64,000 nucleotides of DNA from assembly GCF_036173105.1 (NCBI RefSeq), contig NZ_CP108053.1:2170001-2234000 (forward strand). Reading direction: 5' to 3'. The stretch is from Streptomyces sp. NBC_00287. GTDB lineage: Bacteria; Actinomycetota; Actinomycetes; Streptomycetales; Streptomycetaceae. The notes under the pieces were generated by a model. The model was not told where the DNA came from, ran no database searches, and saw only the letters and a list, made by a program, of their open reading frames with translations. Positions 8,363-17,454 of this stretch are shown here, in pieces (within the stretch, counting starts at the first letter, position 1; the number at the start of each line of letters is the position of its first letter). Both the position numbers and the translations under genes were made by a program.

Positions 8363-9741
8363 GCAAGCCCTACGAGATCGTCGAGCGTGCCCTGGAGCTG
8401 TCCCGTGCGGACGGCTGTGTCGTCATCGCCGACGAGCAGTCCACCGCCAATCTGCGCTGGGCGGGCAACGCGCTGACCACCAACGGCGTCACGCGCGGGC
8501 GCACGCTCACGGTCGTCGCCACCGTCGACGGCAAGGAGGGCACGGCCTCGGGGGTCGTGTCCCGCTCCGCGGTGACCGCCGACGAGCTGGAGCCCCTGGT
8601 GCGGGCCGCCGAGGCCGCCGCGCGCGGTGCCGCACCCGCCGAGGACGCACAGCCGCTCGTCACCGACGTACCGGCGTCGCCGGACTTCACGGACGCGCCG
8701 GCCGAGACCTCCTCCGCGGTGTTCGCCGACTTCGCCCCGGCGCTCGGCGAGGCCTTCGCACGCGCGCGTGCGGGCGGACGCGAGCTCTACGGCTTCGCCA
8801 ACCACGAGCTGGTCTCGTCCTACGTCGGTACGTCGACGGGCCTGCGCCTGCGCCATGACCAGCCGAACGGAACGCTGGAGCTGAACGCCAAGTCCCCGGA
8901 CCGCACCCGCTCGGCCTGGGCGGGCCGGTCCACCCGCGACTTCAAGGACGTGGACCCGGCGGCGCTCGACGCAGAGCTGGCCGTGCGCCTCGGCTGGGCC
9001 GAGCGCAAGGTCGCGCTGCCCGCCGGAAGGTACGAGACGCTGCTGCCGCCGACCGCCGTGGCGGATCTGCTGATCTACCAGATGTGGTCGGCGTCGGGCC
9101 GGGACGCGGTCGAGGGCCGCACCGTGTTCTCCAAGCCGGGCGGCGGCACCCGGGTCGGCGACAAGCTGACCGAGCTGCCGCTGACCCTGCGCAGCGACCC
9201 GAACGAGCCGGGCCTGGAGGCCGCGCCCTTCGTGCTGGCGCACTCCTCCGGGGGCGACTCCTCGGTGTTCGACAACGGACTGCCGCTCACGGCCACCGAG
9301 TGGATCCGCGAGGGCGAGCTGCGGCACCTGCTGACCAGCCGGCACAGCGCGGGCCTGACCGGACTGCCGGTGGCCCCGGGCATCGACAATCTGATCCTTG
9401 ACGGCGGCGGCGAGCGCTCCCTGGAGGAGATGGTGGCGGACACCGAGCGCGGGCTGCTGCTGACCTGCCTCTGGTACATCCGCGAGGTCGACCCGGCGAC
9501 GCTGCTGCTCACCGGCCTGACCCGGGACGGTGTGTACCTGGTGGAGAACGGCGAGGTCACCGGCGAGGTCAACAACTTCCGGTTCAACGAGTCGCCGGTG
9601 GACCTGCTGGGCCGGGCCACCGAGGCCGGGCGCACCGAAAAGACGCTGCCCAGGGAGTGGAGCGACTGGTTCACTAGGGCTGCGATGCCGGCCCTGAGGG
9701 TGCCGGACTTCAATATGAGCTCTGTCAGTCAGGGCGTATAA
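8359..9741 (+). CDS. pmbA: TldE/PmbA partner subunit
   Basis: 460 residues, homologous to TldD along its length but without the HExxxH zinc motif, as expected for the non-catalytic TldE partner. Family regions include GVTRGRTLTV near the N-terminus, GLTGLPVAPGIDNLIL and VNNFRFNESPVDLL near the end. It overlaps tldD by four bases and must act in the same cytosolic complex. It is followed after 43 bases by tyrS. Confidence 0.92.
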   Translation: MSKPYEIVERALELSRADGCVVIADEQSTANLRWAGNALTTNGVTRGRTLTVVATVDGKEGTASGVVSRSAVTADELEPLVRAAEAAARGAAPAEDAQPLVTDVPASPDFTDAPAETSSAVFADFAPALGEAFARARAGGRELYGFANHELVSSYVGTSTGLRLRHDQPNGTLELNAKSPDRTRSAWAGRSTRDFKDVDPAALDAELAVRLGWAERKVALPAGRYETLLPPTAVADLLIYQMWSASGRDAVEGRTVFSKPGGGTRVGDKLTELPLTLRSDPNEPGLEAAPFVLAHSSGGDSSVFDNGLPLTATEWIREGELRHLLTSRHSAGLTGLPVAPGIDNLILDGGGERSLEEMVADTERGLLLTCLWYIREVDPATLLLTGLTRDGVYLVENGEVTGEVNNFRFNESPVDLLGRATEAGRTEKTLPREWSDWFTRAAMPALRVPDFNMSSVSQGV

Positions 9742-9784
9742 CCTCGTACCTGACCCAGAGCACTCTTAAGGAGATACGAGAACC

Positions 9785-11053
9785 GTGACGGACATCGTCG
9801 ACGAGCTGAAGTGGCGCGGCCTGTGGGCCCTGTCCACTGACGAGGACGCTTTGCGCAAGGCGCTCGCGGACGGTCCCGTCACGTTCTATTGCGGTTTCGA
9901 CCCGACCGCGGCCAGTCTGCACGTCGGTCACCTGGTGCAGGTCCTCACCATGCGCCGGCTCCAGCAGGCGGGCCTGCGTCCGCTGGCCCTGGTCGGCGGG
10001 GCCACCGGCCAGATCGGCGACCCGCGTCCGACGGCCGAGCGCACGCTGAACGACCCGGAGACGGTCGCGAACTGGGTGACGCGGCTGCGCGCGCAGATCG
10101 AGCCGTTCCTGTCCTTCGAGGGCGAGAACGCCGCGGTGATGGTCAACAACCTGGACTGGACGGCCGGGATGTCGGCCATCGAGTTCCTCCGGGACATCGG
10201 CAAGCACTTCCGGGTCAACAAGATGCTGACCAAGGACTCGGTCGCCCGGCGCCTGGAGTCCCAGGAGGGCATCAGCTACACGGAGTTCAGCTACCAGCTG
10301 CTGCAGGGCATGGACTTCCTCGAGCTGTACCGCCGGTACGGCTGCACCCTCCAGCAGGGCGGCAGCGACCAGTGGGGCAACCTCACGGCGGGTCTCGACC
10401 TGATCCACAAGCTGGAGCCCGAGGCCGAGGCGCACTGCCTGGCGACGCCGCTGATGGTCAAGGCGGACGGCACCAAGTTCGGCAAGACCGAGGGCGGCGC
10501 CGTCTGGCTCGACCCCGAGATGACGACGCCGTACGCGTTCTACCAGTTCTGGCTGAATGTGGATGACCGGGACATCTCGACGTACATGCGCATCCTGTCC
10601 TTCAGGTCCCGCGAGGAGCTGGAGGAGCTGGAGAAGCAGACCCAGGAGCGGCCGCAGGCCCGTGCCGCGCAGCGGGCGCTGGCCGAGGAGCTGACGACGC
10701 TGGTGCACGGCGCCGACCAGACGGCCGCCGTGATCGCCGCGAGCCGTGCCCTGTTCGGGCAGGGCGAGCTGGCGGAGCTGGACGACCGCACGCTGGCGGC
10801 GGCCCTGTCCGAGGTGCCGCACATCAAGGTCGCGGAGCTGGCTCCGGTTGTCGATCTCTTCGCCGGCGTCGAGCTGGTGGCGAGCAAGTCGGCCGCGCGG
10901 CGGACGATCAAGGAGGGCGGGGCCTACGTGAACAACGCGAAGGTCACGGCCGAGGACGCCGTACCGACGGCCGGTGATCTGCTGCACGGGCGGTGGCTGG
11001 TGCTTCGGCGCGGGAAGAAGAATCTCGCCGCGGTCGAGGTCATCGGGGCCTAG
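9785..11053 (+). CDS. tyrS: Tyrosyl-tRNA synthetase
   Basis: Charges tRNA-Tyr. 422 residues, normal for bacterial TyrRS. The class I signature HIGH appears as HVGH (46-49) and KMSKS as KFGKT (231-235). Specificity regions include [15 protein letters not shown] and [11 protein letters not shown]-terminal S4 RNA-binding domain covers about residues 355-415. The GTG start is preceded by AAGGAGA. The 43-base gap after tldE is too short for a T-box leader. Confidence 0.97.
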   Translation: MTDIVDELKWRGLWALSTDEDALRKALADGPVTFYCGFDPTAASLHVGHLVQVLTMRRLQQAGLRPLALVGGATGQIGDPRPTAERTLNDPETVANWVTRLRAQIEPFLSFEGENAAVMVNNLDWTAGMSAIEFLRDIGKHFRVNKMLTKDSVARRLESQEGISYTEFSYQLLQGMDFLELYRRYGCTLQQGGSDQWGNLTAGLDLIHKLEPEAEAHCLATPLMVKADGTKFGKTEGGAVWLDPEMTTPYAFYQFWLNVDDRDISTYMRILSFRSREELEELEKQTQERPQARAAQRALAEELTTLVHGADQTAAVIAASRALFGQGELAELDDRTLAAALSEVPHIKVAELAPVVDLFAGVELVASKSAARRTIKEGGAYVNNAKVTAEDAVPTAGDLLHGRWLVLRRGKKNLAAVEVIGA

Positions 11054-11059
11054 GCACAC

Positions 11060-11096
11060 CGAAGGGGCGGCTCTCCACCGGAGGGCCGCCCCTTCG
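11060..11096 (+). terminator. tyrS terminator
   Basis: A perfect 12-base stem (CGAAGGGGCGGC and its complement) with a 13-base loop starts 6 bases after the tyrS stop. It also lies just past the stop of the convergent GlsB-like gene and may serve both. Confidence 0.88.
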
Positions 11097-11108
11097 TCGT
11101 ACGTGCGC

Positions 11109-11387
11109 TCAGGTCCGCTGTTTTCTCTTGCCCAGCGTCGCCATGTAAGCCATGTCCCCCACGCCCACGATGATGATCGCCGCGACGAGCTGGAAGGCGT
11201 GCCTGCTCCAGTCGATGCCGGAGGTCTCGTCGACGCCGGCCGCGCGGGCGATGGAGTTGCCGACGATGGCACCGAGCATGCCGAAGATGGTGGTCAGCCA
11301 GAGGGGACTGTGCTGCTTGCCGGGCAGGATCGCCTTGGCGATCAGACCCAGCACAAACCCCACGATGATCGCCCACAACCAGCCCAT
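11109..11387 (-). CDS. GlsB/YeaQ/YmgE-type small membrane protein
   Basis: 92 residues with three hydrophobic segments and a Gly-rich pattern (WAIIVGFVLGLIAKAILPG, then GMLGAIVGNSIA) typical of the transglycosylase-associated/GlsB family. Such proteins are stress-related and sit in the cytoplasmic membrane; their activity is unknown. The ATG follows AAGGAGGCAGCC, so the longer upstream frame is rejected. It is monocistronic and convergent with tyrS. Confidence 0.85.
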   Translation of the reverse strand: MGWLWAIIVGFVLGLIAKAILPGKQHSPLWLTTIFGMLGAIVGNSIARAAGVDETSGIDWSRHAFQLVAAIIIVGVGDMAYMATLGKRKQRT

Positions 11388-11632
11388 GGCTGCCTCCTTG
11401 TACGGCTCGACGTGAGCATTACGCCCAGTGTCGGGCCGTACCACATACGTCGCATGTCGGGTGGGGCCGTACGCGGGACGGCTGAGGACCGTCACCCCGA
11501 CCGGAGGTCCCCCGGTCTCGTAGGCGACGCAGGCCAGGCGTAACGTGGAGGGTGTCCGGGCCCGGCCCCCCGATCGGGGGCGGTCCGGGTACGGGCAGGG
11601 GAGAGTCCGATGCGGGCGGATGGTGGAATGTG

Positions 11633-12031
11633 ATGCGGAAGCAGCACGACGCGGGCAACGCCCAGGTATTCCGGATCACCGGAGCCAGGACGGGCCTCCA
11701 GGAGGATGTACGAGGGCGCCAGCGCCGGTACGTCATCTCGATGTCGGTCCGTACGCTGTCGGTGATCCTCGCCGCGACCCTGTGGAACGTCGAACGGCAC
11801 GTGGCCGTCGTGGCCTTGGTGCTCGGCTTGGTCCTGCCGTACATCGCGGTGGTGGTCGCCAACGCCGGGCGGGAGAATGCGCCGTCGCTTCCTTCCACTT
11901 TCGTGGCTCCGCCGGCCCGTCCGATGATCACGGGACCGGGCCCTGACGCCCCCTTCGCGGAACCCGCACCGGAAGATGTGGTCCCCGACCCGACGCCGGG
12001 CGCGGCGGGCGAAACACATGACCGGAAATGA
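11633..12031 (+). CDS. DUF3099 membrane protein
   Basis: 132 residues: a short polar N-terminus, two membrane segments (about 38-52 and 58-78) and a Pro/Ala-rich cytosolic tail. RQRRYVISMSVRTLSVIL and VALVLGLVLPYIAVVVAN match my memory of the actinobacterial DUF3099 family, whose function is unknown. I start at the ATG at 11633; a GTG three bases upstream is equally possible. The 245-base region before it holds the palindrome CCCCCGATCGGGGG near 11570 and no other gene I can support. Confidence 0.75.
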   Translation: MRKQHDAGNAQVFRITGARTGLQEDVRGRQRRYVISMSVRTLSVILAATLWNVERHVAVVALVLGLVLPYIAVVVANAGRENAPSLPSTFVAPPARPMITGPGPDAPFAEPAPEDVVPDPTPGAAGETHDRK

Positions 12032-12144
12032 CCTTGGCGGGGCGCTAGCAAACGGAAGCCACCTCCGCACCAAGCTCAAGAAAAGCTCAGATCAATAGTG
12101 TTGTTCCGGTGCCGGGCGGCGGGTGACCCATGACATACTTCGTA

Positions 12145-12220
12145 GGCGCTCCGCATCCCCCGTCGGAGCGACGGACCGACGCCGGGCAGCTCCCCCCGTG
12201 GCTGCTCGGCGTCGCCTTTT
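12145..12220 (+). ncRNA. 6C RNA
   Basis: Two consecutive stem-loops with C-run loops: stem 1 CGCTCCG/CGGAGCG (12147-12170) with loop CATCCCCCGT, and stem 2 (12178-12216) with loop TCCCCCCGTG, followed by CCTTTT. Two hairpins with loops of about six cytosines, the second acting as terminator, is the defining pattern of the actinobacterial 6C small RNA, known from comparative genomics and also expressed in mycobacteria. A -10-like CATACT lies at 12134-12139; no clear -35 is visible. Its targets are not evident here. Confidence 0.85.
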
Positions 12221-12243
12221 CGTGGACCCTGTGAGACGAATCC

Positions 12244-12462
12244 GTGAGTGACGAGACGCCGATCTGTTCCGCCAAGGGCTGCCGTGTCACCGCCGTGTGG
12301 GTGCTGGCCTGGAACAACCCGAAGATCCATACGCCGGAGCGGCGGAAGACCTGGCTGGCCTGTGAGGAGCACCGGGAGCATCTGTCCCAGTTCCTGGGGG
12401 TCCGGGGTTTCCTGAAGGACGTCGTGAAGTTCTCGGAGTGGGAAGAGCCGAGCGCGCCGTAA
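12244..12462 (+). CDS. Conserved 72-residue protein with Cys/His residues
   Basis: A small hydrophilic protein starting at GTG 12244. It has Cys at residues 8 and 13 (CSAKGC) and a CEEH motif near residue 41, which could bind a metal ion. Codon use is normal for the window, which supports a real gene. It follows the 6C RNA terminator by 24 bases and ends 4 bases from the moaA stop on the opposite strand. I do not recognise a function. Confidence 0.7.
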   Translation: MSDETPICSAKGCRVTAVWVLAWNNPKIHTPERRKTWLACEEHREHLSQFLGVRGFLKDVVKFSEWEEPSAP

Positions 12463-12466
12463 GGAT

Positions 12467-13456
12467 TCAGCCGCCGATCGCCGACATCGGGCGGTCCGGC
12501 TGGACGAAGCTCGGGTCGTCCAGGCCCGCTCCCGCCTTCTTGCCCCACATCGCAAGACGCCAGATACGGGCTATCTCCTCGTCGGGGGCGCCGGAGCGCA
12601 GGGCCGCGCGCAGGTCGGTCTCCTCGCGGGCGAACAGACAGGTGCGGACCTGGCCGTCGGCGGTGAGGCGGGTGCGGTCGCAGGCCGAGCAGAACGGGCG
12701 GGTGACGGAGGCGATGACACCGACGCGGTGCGGTCCGCCGTTGACGATCCAGCGCTCCGCCGGGGCCGAGCCGCGCTCCTCGGAGCCCTCCTCGGTCAGC
12801 TCGAAGCGGGTGCGCAGGGAGGCCAGGATGTCGCCTGCGGTGATCATGCCGTCGCGCTTCCAGCCGTGCTGGGCGTCCAGGGGCATCTGCTCGATGAAGC
12901 GCAGTTCGTAGTCGTGCTCGACGGCCCAGGCCAGCAGGTCGGGGGCCTCGTCCTCGTTCAGCCCCGGCATCAGCACCGAGTTGACCTTGACCGGGGTCAG
13001 CTCCGCGTCGCGGGCCGCCTCCAGGCCCTCGATGACGTCCTTGTGCCGGTCGCGACGGGTGAGGGTCTTGAAGACGTCCGGGCGCAGGGTGTCCAGGGAG
13101 ACATTGACCCGGTCCAGACCGGCCGCCTTCAGGGCCGTCGCGGTGCGCTTGAGGCCGATGCCGTTGGTGGTCAGGGACATCTGGGGGCGGGGTTCCAGGG
13201 CCGCGACGCGCTCGACGATGCCGACCAGGCCGGGGCGCAGCAGGGGCTCACCGCCGGTGAAGCGGACCTCCTCGATACCGAGGGAGGTGACCGCGATGTC
13301 GATCAGGCGGACGATCTCGTCATCGGTGAGCAGGTCGGGCTTGGCCAGCCACTGCAGGCCTTCCTCGGGCATGCAATAGCTGCAGCGCAGATTGCACCGG
13401 TCGGTCAGCGAGACTCTCAGGTCGGTGGCCACCCGGCCGTAGGTGTCAATGAGCAC
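12467..13456 (-). CDS. moaA: GTP 3',8-cyclase
   Basis: A radical-SAM enzyme that, with MoaC, converts GTP into the pterin precursor of molybdenum cofactor. 329 residues. The SAM cluster motif is CNLRCSYC (Cys21, Cys25, Cys28); the second cluster uses the late CSAC and a downstream Cys. The protein ends in Gly-Gly, the C-terminal tail required by MoaA. GTG start follows AGGGAGGGGG. No other moa genes are adjacent. Confidence 0.96.
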   Translation of the reverse strand: MLIDTYGRVATDLRVSLTDRCNLRCSYCMPEEGLQWLAKPDLLTDDEIVRLIDIAVTSLGIEEVRFTGGEPLLRPGLVGIVERVAALEPRPQMSLTTNGIGLKRTATALKAAGLDRVNVSLDTLRPDVFKTLTRRDRHKDVIEGLEAARDAELTPVKVNSVLMPGLNEDEAPDLLAWAVEHDYELRFIEQMPLDAQHGWKRDGMITAGDILASLRTRFELTEEGSEERGSAPAERWIVNGGPHRVGVIASVTRPFCSACDRTRLTADGQVRTCLFAREETDLRAALRSGAPDEEIARIWRLAMWGKKAGAGLDDPSFVQPDRPMSAIGG

Positions 13457-13566
13457 GTGGGCCCCCTCCCTCGTCGCGGATCAGCGCTCGTGCAGTCATT
13501 TTCCGTCACTTGCGAGCCTACGTGACTCCACTGACAACGACAGAGCCCGATCCCACGAGGTAAGAC

Positions 13567-13600
13567 GCGGCCGCGTCGTAGGGATCTACGACGCGGCCGC
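13567..13600 (-). terminator. Terminator after the acetate symporter gene
   Basis: A perfect 15-base stem (GCGGCCGCGTCGTAG and its complement) with a 4-base loop GGAT, located 27 bases past the actP stop. It separates this operon from moaA. Confidence 0.88.
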
Positions 13601-13632
13601 TCAGTGGGCGTGCTCAGTGGGCGTGCTCAGTG
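13601..13632. repeat. 13-base tandem repeat at the actP stop codon
   Basis: The unit TCAGTGGGCGTGC occurs at 13601-13613 and 13614-13626 and partially at 13627-13632. The last copy contains the actP stop codon. It looks like a replication-slippage duplication just after the gene. Confidence 0.8.
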
Positions 13633-15249
13633 CGCGCCGGTGCCGGTCAGGGACCGGACCTCCAGCTCGGCGTACTTGCCCTTGTCCGGCTCCTCCTTGG
13701 ACAGGTAGGTGCCGATGATGCCCAGCAGGAAGCCGACCGGGATCGAGATGATGCCGGGATTCTCCAGCGGGAACCAGTCGAAGTTGGCGTCCGGGAACAT
13801 CGAGGTGGGCTTGCCGGAGACGACCGGCGAGAACAGCACCAGGCCGACGGCGGCGGTCAGGCCGCCGTAGATCGACCACAGCGCTCCCTGAGTGGTGAAC
13901 CGCTTCCAGAAGAGGCTGTAGAGGATCGTCGGGAGGTTCGCGGAGGCGGCGACCGCGAAGGCCAGCGCGACCAGGCCGGCCACGTTCAGGTCGCGGGCCA
14001 GGGCGCCGAGCGCGATGGAGACGATGCCGATGCCGACGGTCGCCCAGCGGGCGGCGCTGACCTCCTCCTTCTCGGTGGCCTCGCCCTTCCTGATGACGTT
14101 GGCGTAGATGTCGTGAGCGAAGGACGACGAGGACGCGAGCGTCAGACCCGCGACCACCGCGAGGATCGTCGCGAAGGCGACCGCGGAGATGGTGGCGAGC
14201 AGGATGGCGCCCCAGTTGGAGTCGACGCCGCCCAGATGCAGCGCGAGCAGCGGGGCCGCCGTATTGCCTGCCTTGTTGGAGGCGGTGATCTCCTCCTGGC
14301 TGATCAGCGCGGCGGCGCCGAAGCCGAGCGCGAGGGTCATCAGGTAGAAGGAGCCGATCAGGCCGATCGCCCAGATCACGGACTTACGGGCGGCCTTCGC
14401 GGTGGGCACGGTGTAGAAGCGGATCAGGATGTGCGGCAGACCGGCGGTGCCCAGGATCAGCGCGATGCCGAGCGAGATGAAGTCCAGCTTGCTGGTGCCG
14501 GTGGCGCCGTACTTCAGGCCGGGCTCCAGGAAGGCGGTGCCCTTGCCGCTCTGGTCGGCGGCGGCGCCGAGCAGGTCGGAGACGTTGAAGTCGAACTTCA
14601 GCAGGACCAGGAAGGTCAGCAGCAGGGCGCCGGTCATCAGCAGCACGGCCTTGACCATCTGGACCCAGGTGGTGCCCTTCATGCCGCCGATGGTGACGTA
14701 CATGATCATCAGGACGCCGACCAGGGCGACGATGACGATCTTGCCGGCGTCGCTGGTGATGCCCATCAGCAGGGAGACCAGGACGCCCGCGCCGGCCATC
14801 TGCGCCAGCAGGTAGAAGATCGACACGACGATCGTGGAGGTACCGGCCGCCGTGCGGACCGGACGCTGGCGCATCCGGTAGGCGAGGACGTCGCCCATCG
14901 TGTAGCGGCCGGAGTTGCGCAGCGGCTCGGCGACCAGCAGCAGGGCGATGAGCCAGGCGACCAGGAAGCCGATGGAGTACAGGAATCCGTCGTAACCGAA
15001 CAGGGCGATGGCGCCCGCGATACCGAGGAAGGACGCGGCGGACATGTAGTCGCCGGAGACGGCGAGGCCGTTCTGGAAGCCGGTGAACTGGCGGCCGCCC
15101 GCGTAGAAGTCGTTGGCGTCCTTGGTCTGACGGCCCGCCCACACGGTGATGACGAGGGTCGCGACGACGAAGACCGCGAACAGGCTGATGATCAGCGTGC
15201 GGTGCTCGCTCGCCGGGTCGGCCGCAAGAAACATCTGCGCGGTGCTCAT
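13627..15249 (-). CDS. actP: Cation/acetate symporter (SSS family)
   Basis: A 540-residue sodium:solute symporter with about thirteen membrane segments, importing acetate or other short monocarboxylates. Family regions include NDFYAGGRQFTGFQNGLAVS near the N-terminus and the GDYMSAASFLGIAG signature of ActP-like carriers. Its start overlaps the end of the upstream DUF485 gene by four bases, the usual yjcH-actP arrangement. The substrate is inferred from family and context. Confidence 0.9.
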   Translation of the reverse strand: MSTAQMFLAADPASEHRTLIISLFAVFVVATLVITVWAGRQTKDANDFYAGGRQFTGFQNGLAVSGDYMSAASFLGIAGAIALFGYDGFLYSIGFLVAWLIALLLVAEPLRNSGRYTMGDVLAYRMRQRPVRTAAGTSTIVVSIFYLLAQMAGAGVLVSLLMGITSDAGKIVIVALVGVLMIMYVTIGGMKGTTWVQMVKAVLLMTGALLLTFLVLLKFDFNVSDLLGAAADQSGKGTAFLEPGLKYGATGTSKLDFISLGIALILGTAGLPHILIRFYTVPTAKAARKSVIWAIGLIGSFYLMTLALGFGAAALISQEEITASNKAGNTAAPLLALHLGGVDSNWGAILLATISAVAFATILAVVAGLTLASSSSFAHDIYANVIRKGEATEKEEVSAARWATVGIGIVSIALGALARDLNVAGLVALAFAVAASANLPTILYSLFWKRFTTQGALWSIYGGLTAAVGLVLFSPVVSGKPTSMFPDANFDWFPLENPGIISIPVGFLLGIIGTYLSKEEPDKGKYAELEVRSLTGTGAH

Positions 15250-15602
15250 GCGCCGCCCTCCATCCGGGACTTGATCGCATCAGCCTTGGGGTCGAGCTTG
15301 GCGGCGGCGTGCCGCGCGTACCACCAGGCGATGAGGAACGTGGTGACGAACTGGGCGAGGCCGAGGGCCAGGGCCACATTGATGTTGCCGAACAGCTTGG
15401 TGCCCATGAAATCGCCGGCGTAGATCGACAGCAGGACGTACAGCAGGTACCAGACGATGAAGCCGACGGTCAGCGGAAAGGCGAAGGAGCGGTAGGAGCG
15501 GCGCAGTTCACCGAACTCCGCGCTCTCCTGCACCTCGGTGAACTCCTCGGTGGTGGGGAGTCGGTGTTGCTGTTTCGAGGGGGGCGGTGCGTCGGTAGCC
15601 AC
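15246..15602 (-). CDS. DUF485 membrane protein (YjcH-like)
   Basis: 118 residues with two transmembrane segments (FPLTVGFIVWYLLYVLLSI and a second after GNINVALALG). The family almost always accompanies ActP symporters and is thought to assist the carrier. I start at GTG 15602, 6 bases after GAGGAGA; an in-frame ATG at 15665 would add 21 residues without homology. Confidence 0.87.
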   Translation of the reverse strand: MATDAPPPSKQQHRLPTTEEFTEVQESAEFGELRRSYRSFAFPLTVGFIVWYLLYVLLSIYAGDFMGTKLFGNINVALALGLAQFVTTFLIAWWYARHAAAKLDPKADAIKSRMEGGA

Positions 15603-15689
15603 GGAGTCTCCTCGCGTTGCGGGCGCTGTTGCGACAGTTGACGGGGACGGGTTCGGTACGGACATTGACGGCTCTGTTCCTAGCGGTTG

Positions 15690-15719
15690 CAGGGGGCTCG
15701 ATCGTGCTCGTGCCCCCTG
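15690..15719 (+). promoter_or_regulatory. Hairpin in the actP/subtilisin divergent region
   Basis: CAGGGGGC (15690-15697) pairs with GCCCCCTG (15712-15719) around a 14-base loop. The 303-base stretch between the DUF485 start and the first subtilisin holds this hairpin and another at 15845-15878; I see no gene or known riboswitch there. It may be an operator or leader structure. Confidence 0.35.
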
Positions 15720-15844
15720 TCCAACGTCACGGCGCCACGCGAGGACCGGTTCAACCCCGGGGACTTCTTTCCGAACTCACCCGCGGTAAGTCATTGCTGG
15801 CCAGCGAGACGGGGAGATAGCTTCGCCCTGCACGCCCGTCATGT

Positions 15845-15878
15845 ACCTGCCCGAGCACCACCTGTGCCTCGGGCAGGT
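15845..15878 (+). promoter_or_regulatory. Leader hairpin upstream of the first subtilisin
   Basis: ACCTGCCCGAG (15845-15855) pairs with CTCGGGCAGGT (15868-15878) and is followed by a short T-run (TTTCGTTT). It lies 27 bases before the protease ATG. It resembles an intrinsic terminator, so it may attenuate the protease transcript or end a short upstream transcript. Confidence 0.5.
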
Positions 15879-15905
15879 TTCGTTTCCGGATGATGTGGAG
15901 ATCCC

Positions 15906-17429
15906 ATGGCTCATCTGCCTTCCAGACGCCGGCTCGCCCTGGCCGTCCCCGTGGTGCTGTCGCTGACGGCCTCGCTCGGCTTCCTGCCGACGGCCGCGAC
16001 GGCCGCCCCGCCCGCGCAGACCACCGCGCAGGCCGCGGACGCGCCGAACCTGGCGTACGTCGTGAACACCTCGACGGACCGCCGGACCATCGAGTCGGTG
16101 AAGAAGGCCGTCGCCACGGCCGGGGGAACCGTCGTGGCGTCGTACGACAAGATCGGGGTGATCGTCGCCCACTCGGCCAACCCGGACTTCGGCAAGCAGC
16201 TGCGCGCCGTGCGCGGGGTCCAGTCGGCGGGTGCGACGCGTACCGCGCCGCTGACCGCCGCGGGCACCACGGACCAGGGTGCCGCGGAGTTCCTGACGGA
16301 CGCTCAGGCCGCGAAGGCCGCGAGCGCCGCTGCCCCCGACAGCGAGCCCCTCGAGGCCGACCAGTGGGACCTGCGCGCGATCGGTGCCGACGAGGCCGCG
16401 AAGATCAACCCCGGTAGCAGCAAGGTGACCGTCGCCGTGATCGACACCGGCGTCGACGACACCCACCCGGACCTTGCGCCGAACTTCTCCAAGTCCCAGT
16501 CCGCCAACTGCGTCGGCGGGGTCGCGGACACCAGTGAGGGCGCCTGGCGGCCGTACACCGCGGACGACTACCACGGCACGCATGTCGCTGGCGAGATCGC
16601 CGCGGCCCGCAACGGCATCGGCGTCGCGGGGGTGGCCCCGGGCGTCAAGGTCTCCGGCATCAAGGTGAGCGACCCGGACAACGGCCTCTTCTACCCGGAG
16701 AGCGTCGTGTGCGCCTTCGTGTTCGCCGCCGACCACGGCGTCGAGATCACGAACAACAGCTACTACGTGGACCCGTGGCTGTACAACTGCATGGACGACC
16801 CGGACCAGCGGGCGATCGTCGACGCGGTCAACCGGGCGCAGCTGTATGCGCAGAAGAAGGGCACGCTCCACCTGGCCTCGGCGGGCAACTCCAACCACGA
16901 CCTGGACTCGGACGCGATCGTCGACGACTCCAGCCCCGACGACTCCACGCCGGTGGAGCGCACGATCGACCCGCACGAGTGCTTCGACGTGCCCACCCAG
17001 CTGCCGGGGATCGTCACCGTCAGCGCGACGGGCGTGCAGAACCTCAAGTCGTACTACTCCTCGTACGGCAAGGGTGTCGTCGATGTCGCGGCGCCGGGCG
17101 GCGACCGGCTGTACCAGATACCCGACACGCCCTCGAAGAACGGCCGCATCCTGTCGACCATGCCGAACGGGCAGTACGCCTTCCTGCAGGGCACCTCGAT
17201 GGCCTCGCCGCACGCTGCCGGTGTGGCCGCGCTGCTGAAGTCCAAGCACCCGTGGGCGACCGGCGCCCAGCTCCAGGCGATGCTCAAGGCGCAGGCGGAC
17301 AACCCGGGCTGCCCCGAGTCCTACGACCAGAACGGCGACGGCACGCAGGACGCGGTGTGCGAGGGCGGCACGCGCGTGAACGGCTTCTACGGATTCGGCA
17401 TCGTCAACGCGCTGCGCGCGGTCAAGTGA
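15906..17429 (+). CDS. Secreted subtilisin-like serine protease (S8), first copy
   Basis: 507 residues: a signal peptide (about 1-33, ending TAATAA), an inhibitor-like propeptide (about 48-116, with YDKIGVIVAHS) and an S8 catalytic domain. The triad is Asp180 (DTGVDDTHPDL), His223 (HGTHVAGE) and Ser431 (GTSMASPHAAG). The oxyanion Asn is expected in SAGNSN (about residue 328). The enzyme should be exported and self-processed. A paralogue follows after 25 bases with the same layout. Confidence 0.93.
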   Translation: MAHLPSRRRLALAVPVVLSLTASLGFLPTAATAAPPAQTTAQAADAPNLAYVVNTSTDRRTIESVKKAVATAGGTVVASYDKIGVIVAHSANPDFGKQLRAVRGVQSAGATRTAPLTAAGTTDQGAAEFLTDAQAAKAASAAAPDSEPLEADQWDLRAIGADEAAKINPGSSKVTVAVIDTGVDDTHPDLAPNFSKSQSANCVGGVADTSEGAWRPYTADDYHGTHVAGEIAAARNGIGVAGVAPGVKVSGIKVSDPDNGLFYPESVVCAFVFAADHGVEITNNSYYVDPWLYNCMDDPDQRAIVDAVNRAQLYAQKKGTLHLASAGNSNHDLDSDAIVDDSSPDDSTPVERTIDPHECFDVPTQLPGIVTVSATGVQNLKSYYSSYGKGVVDVAAPGGDRLYQIPDTPSKNGRILSTMPNGQYAFLQGTSMASPHAAGVAALLKSKHPWATGAQLQAMLKAQADNPGCPESYDQNGDGTQDAVCEGGTRVNGFYGFGIVNALRAVK

Positions 17430-17454
17430 CCCACTGACGGGAGAGACTGACACC

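Noticed and set aside
9742..9784. T-box leader for tyrS
   Set aside because: Only 43 bases separate tldE and tyrS; no specifier loop or antiterminator fits.
15603..15905. Riboswitch or small gene upstream of the first subtilisin
   Set aside because: Two hairpins are present but no known riboswitch core, and the short open frames have no family or good ribosome binding site.
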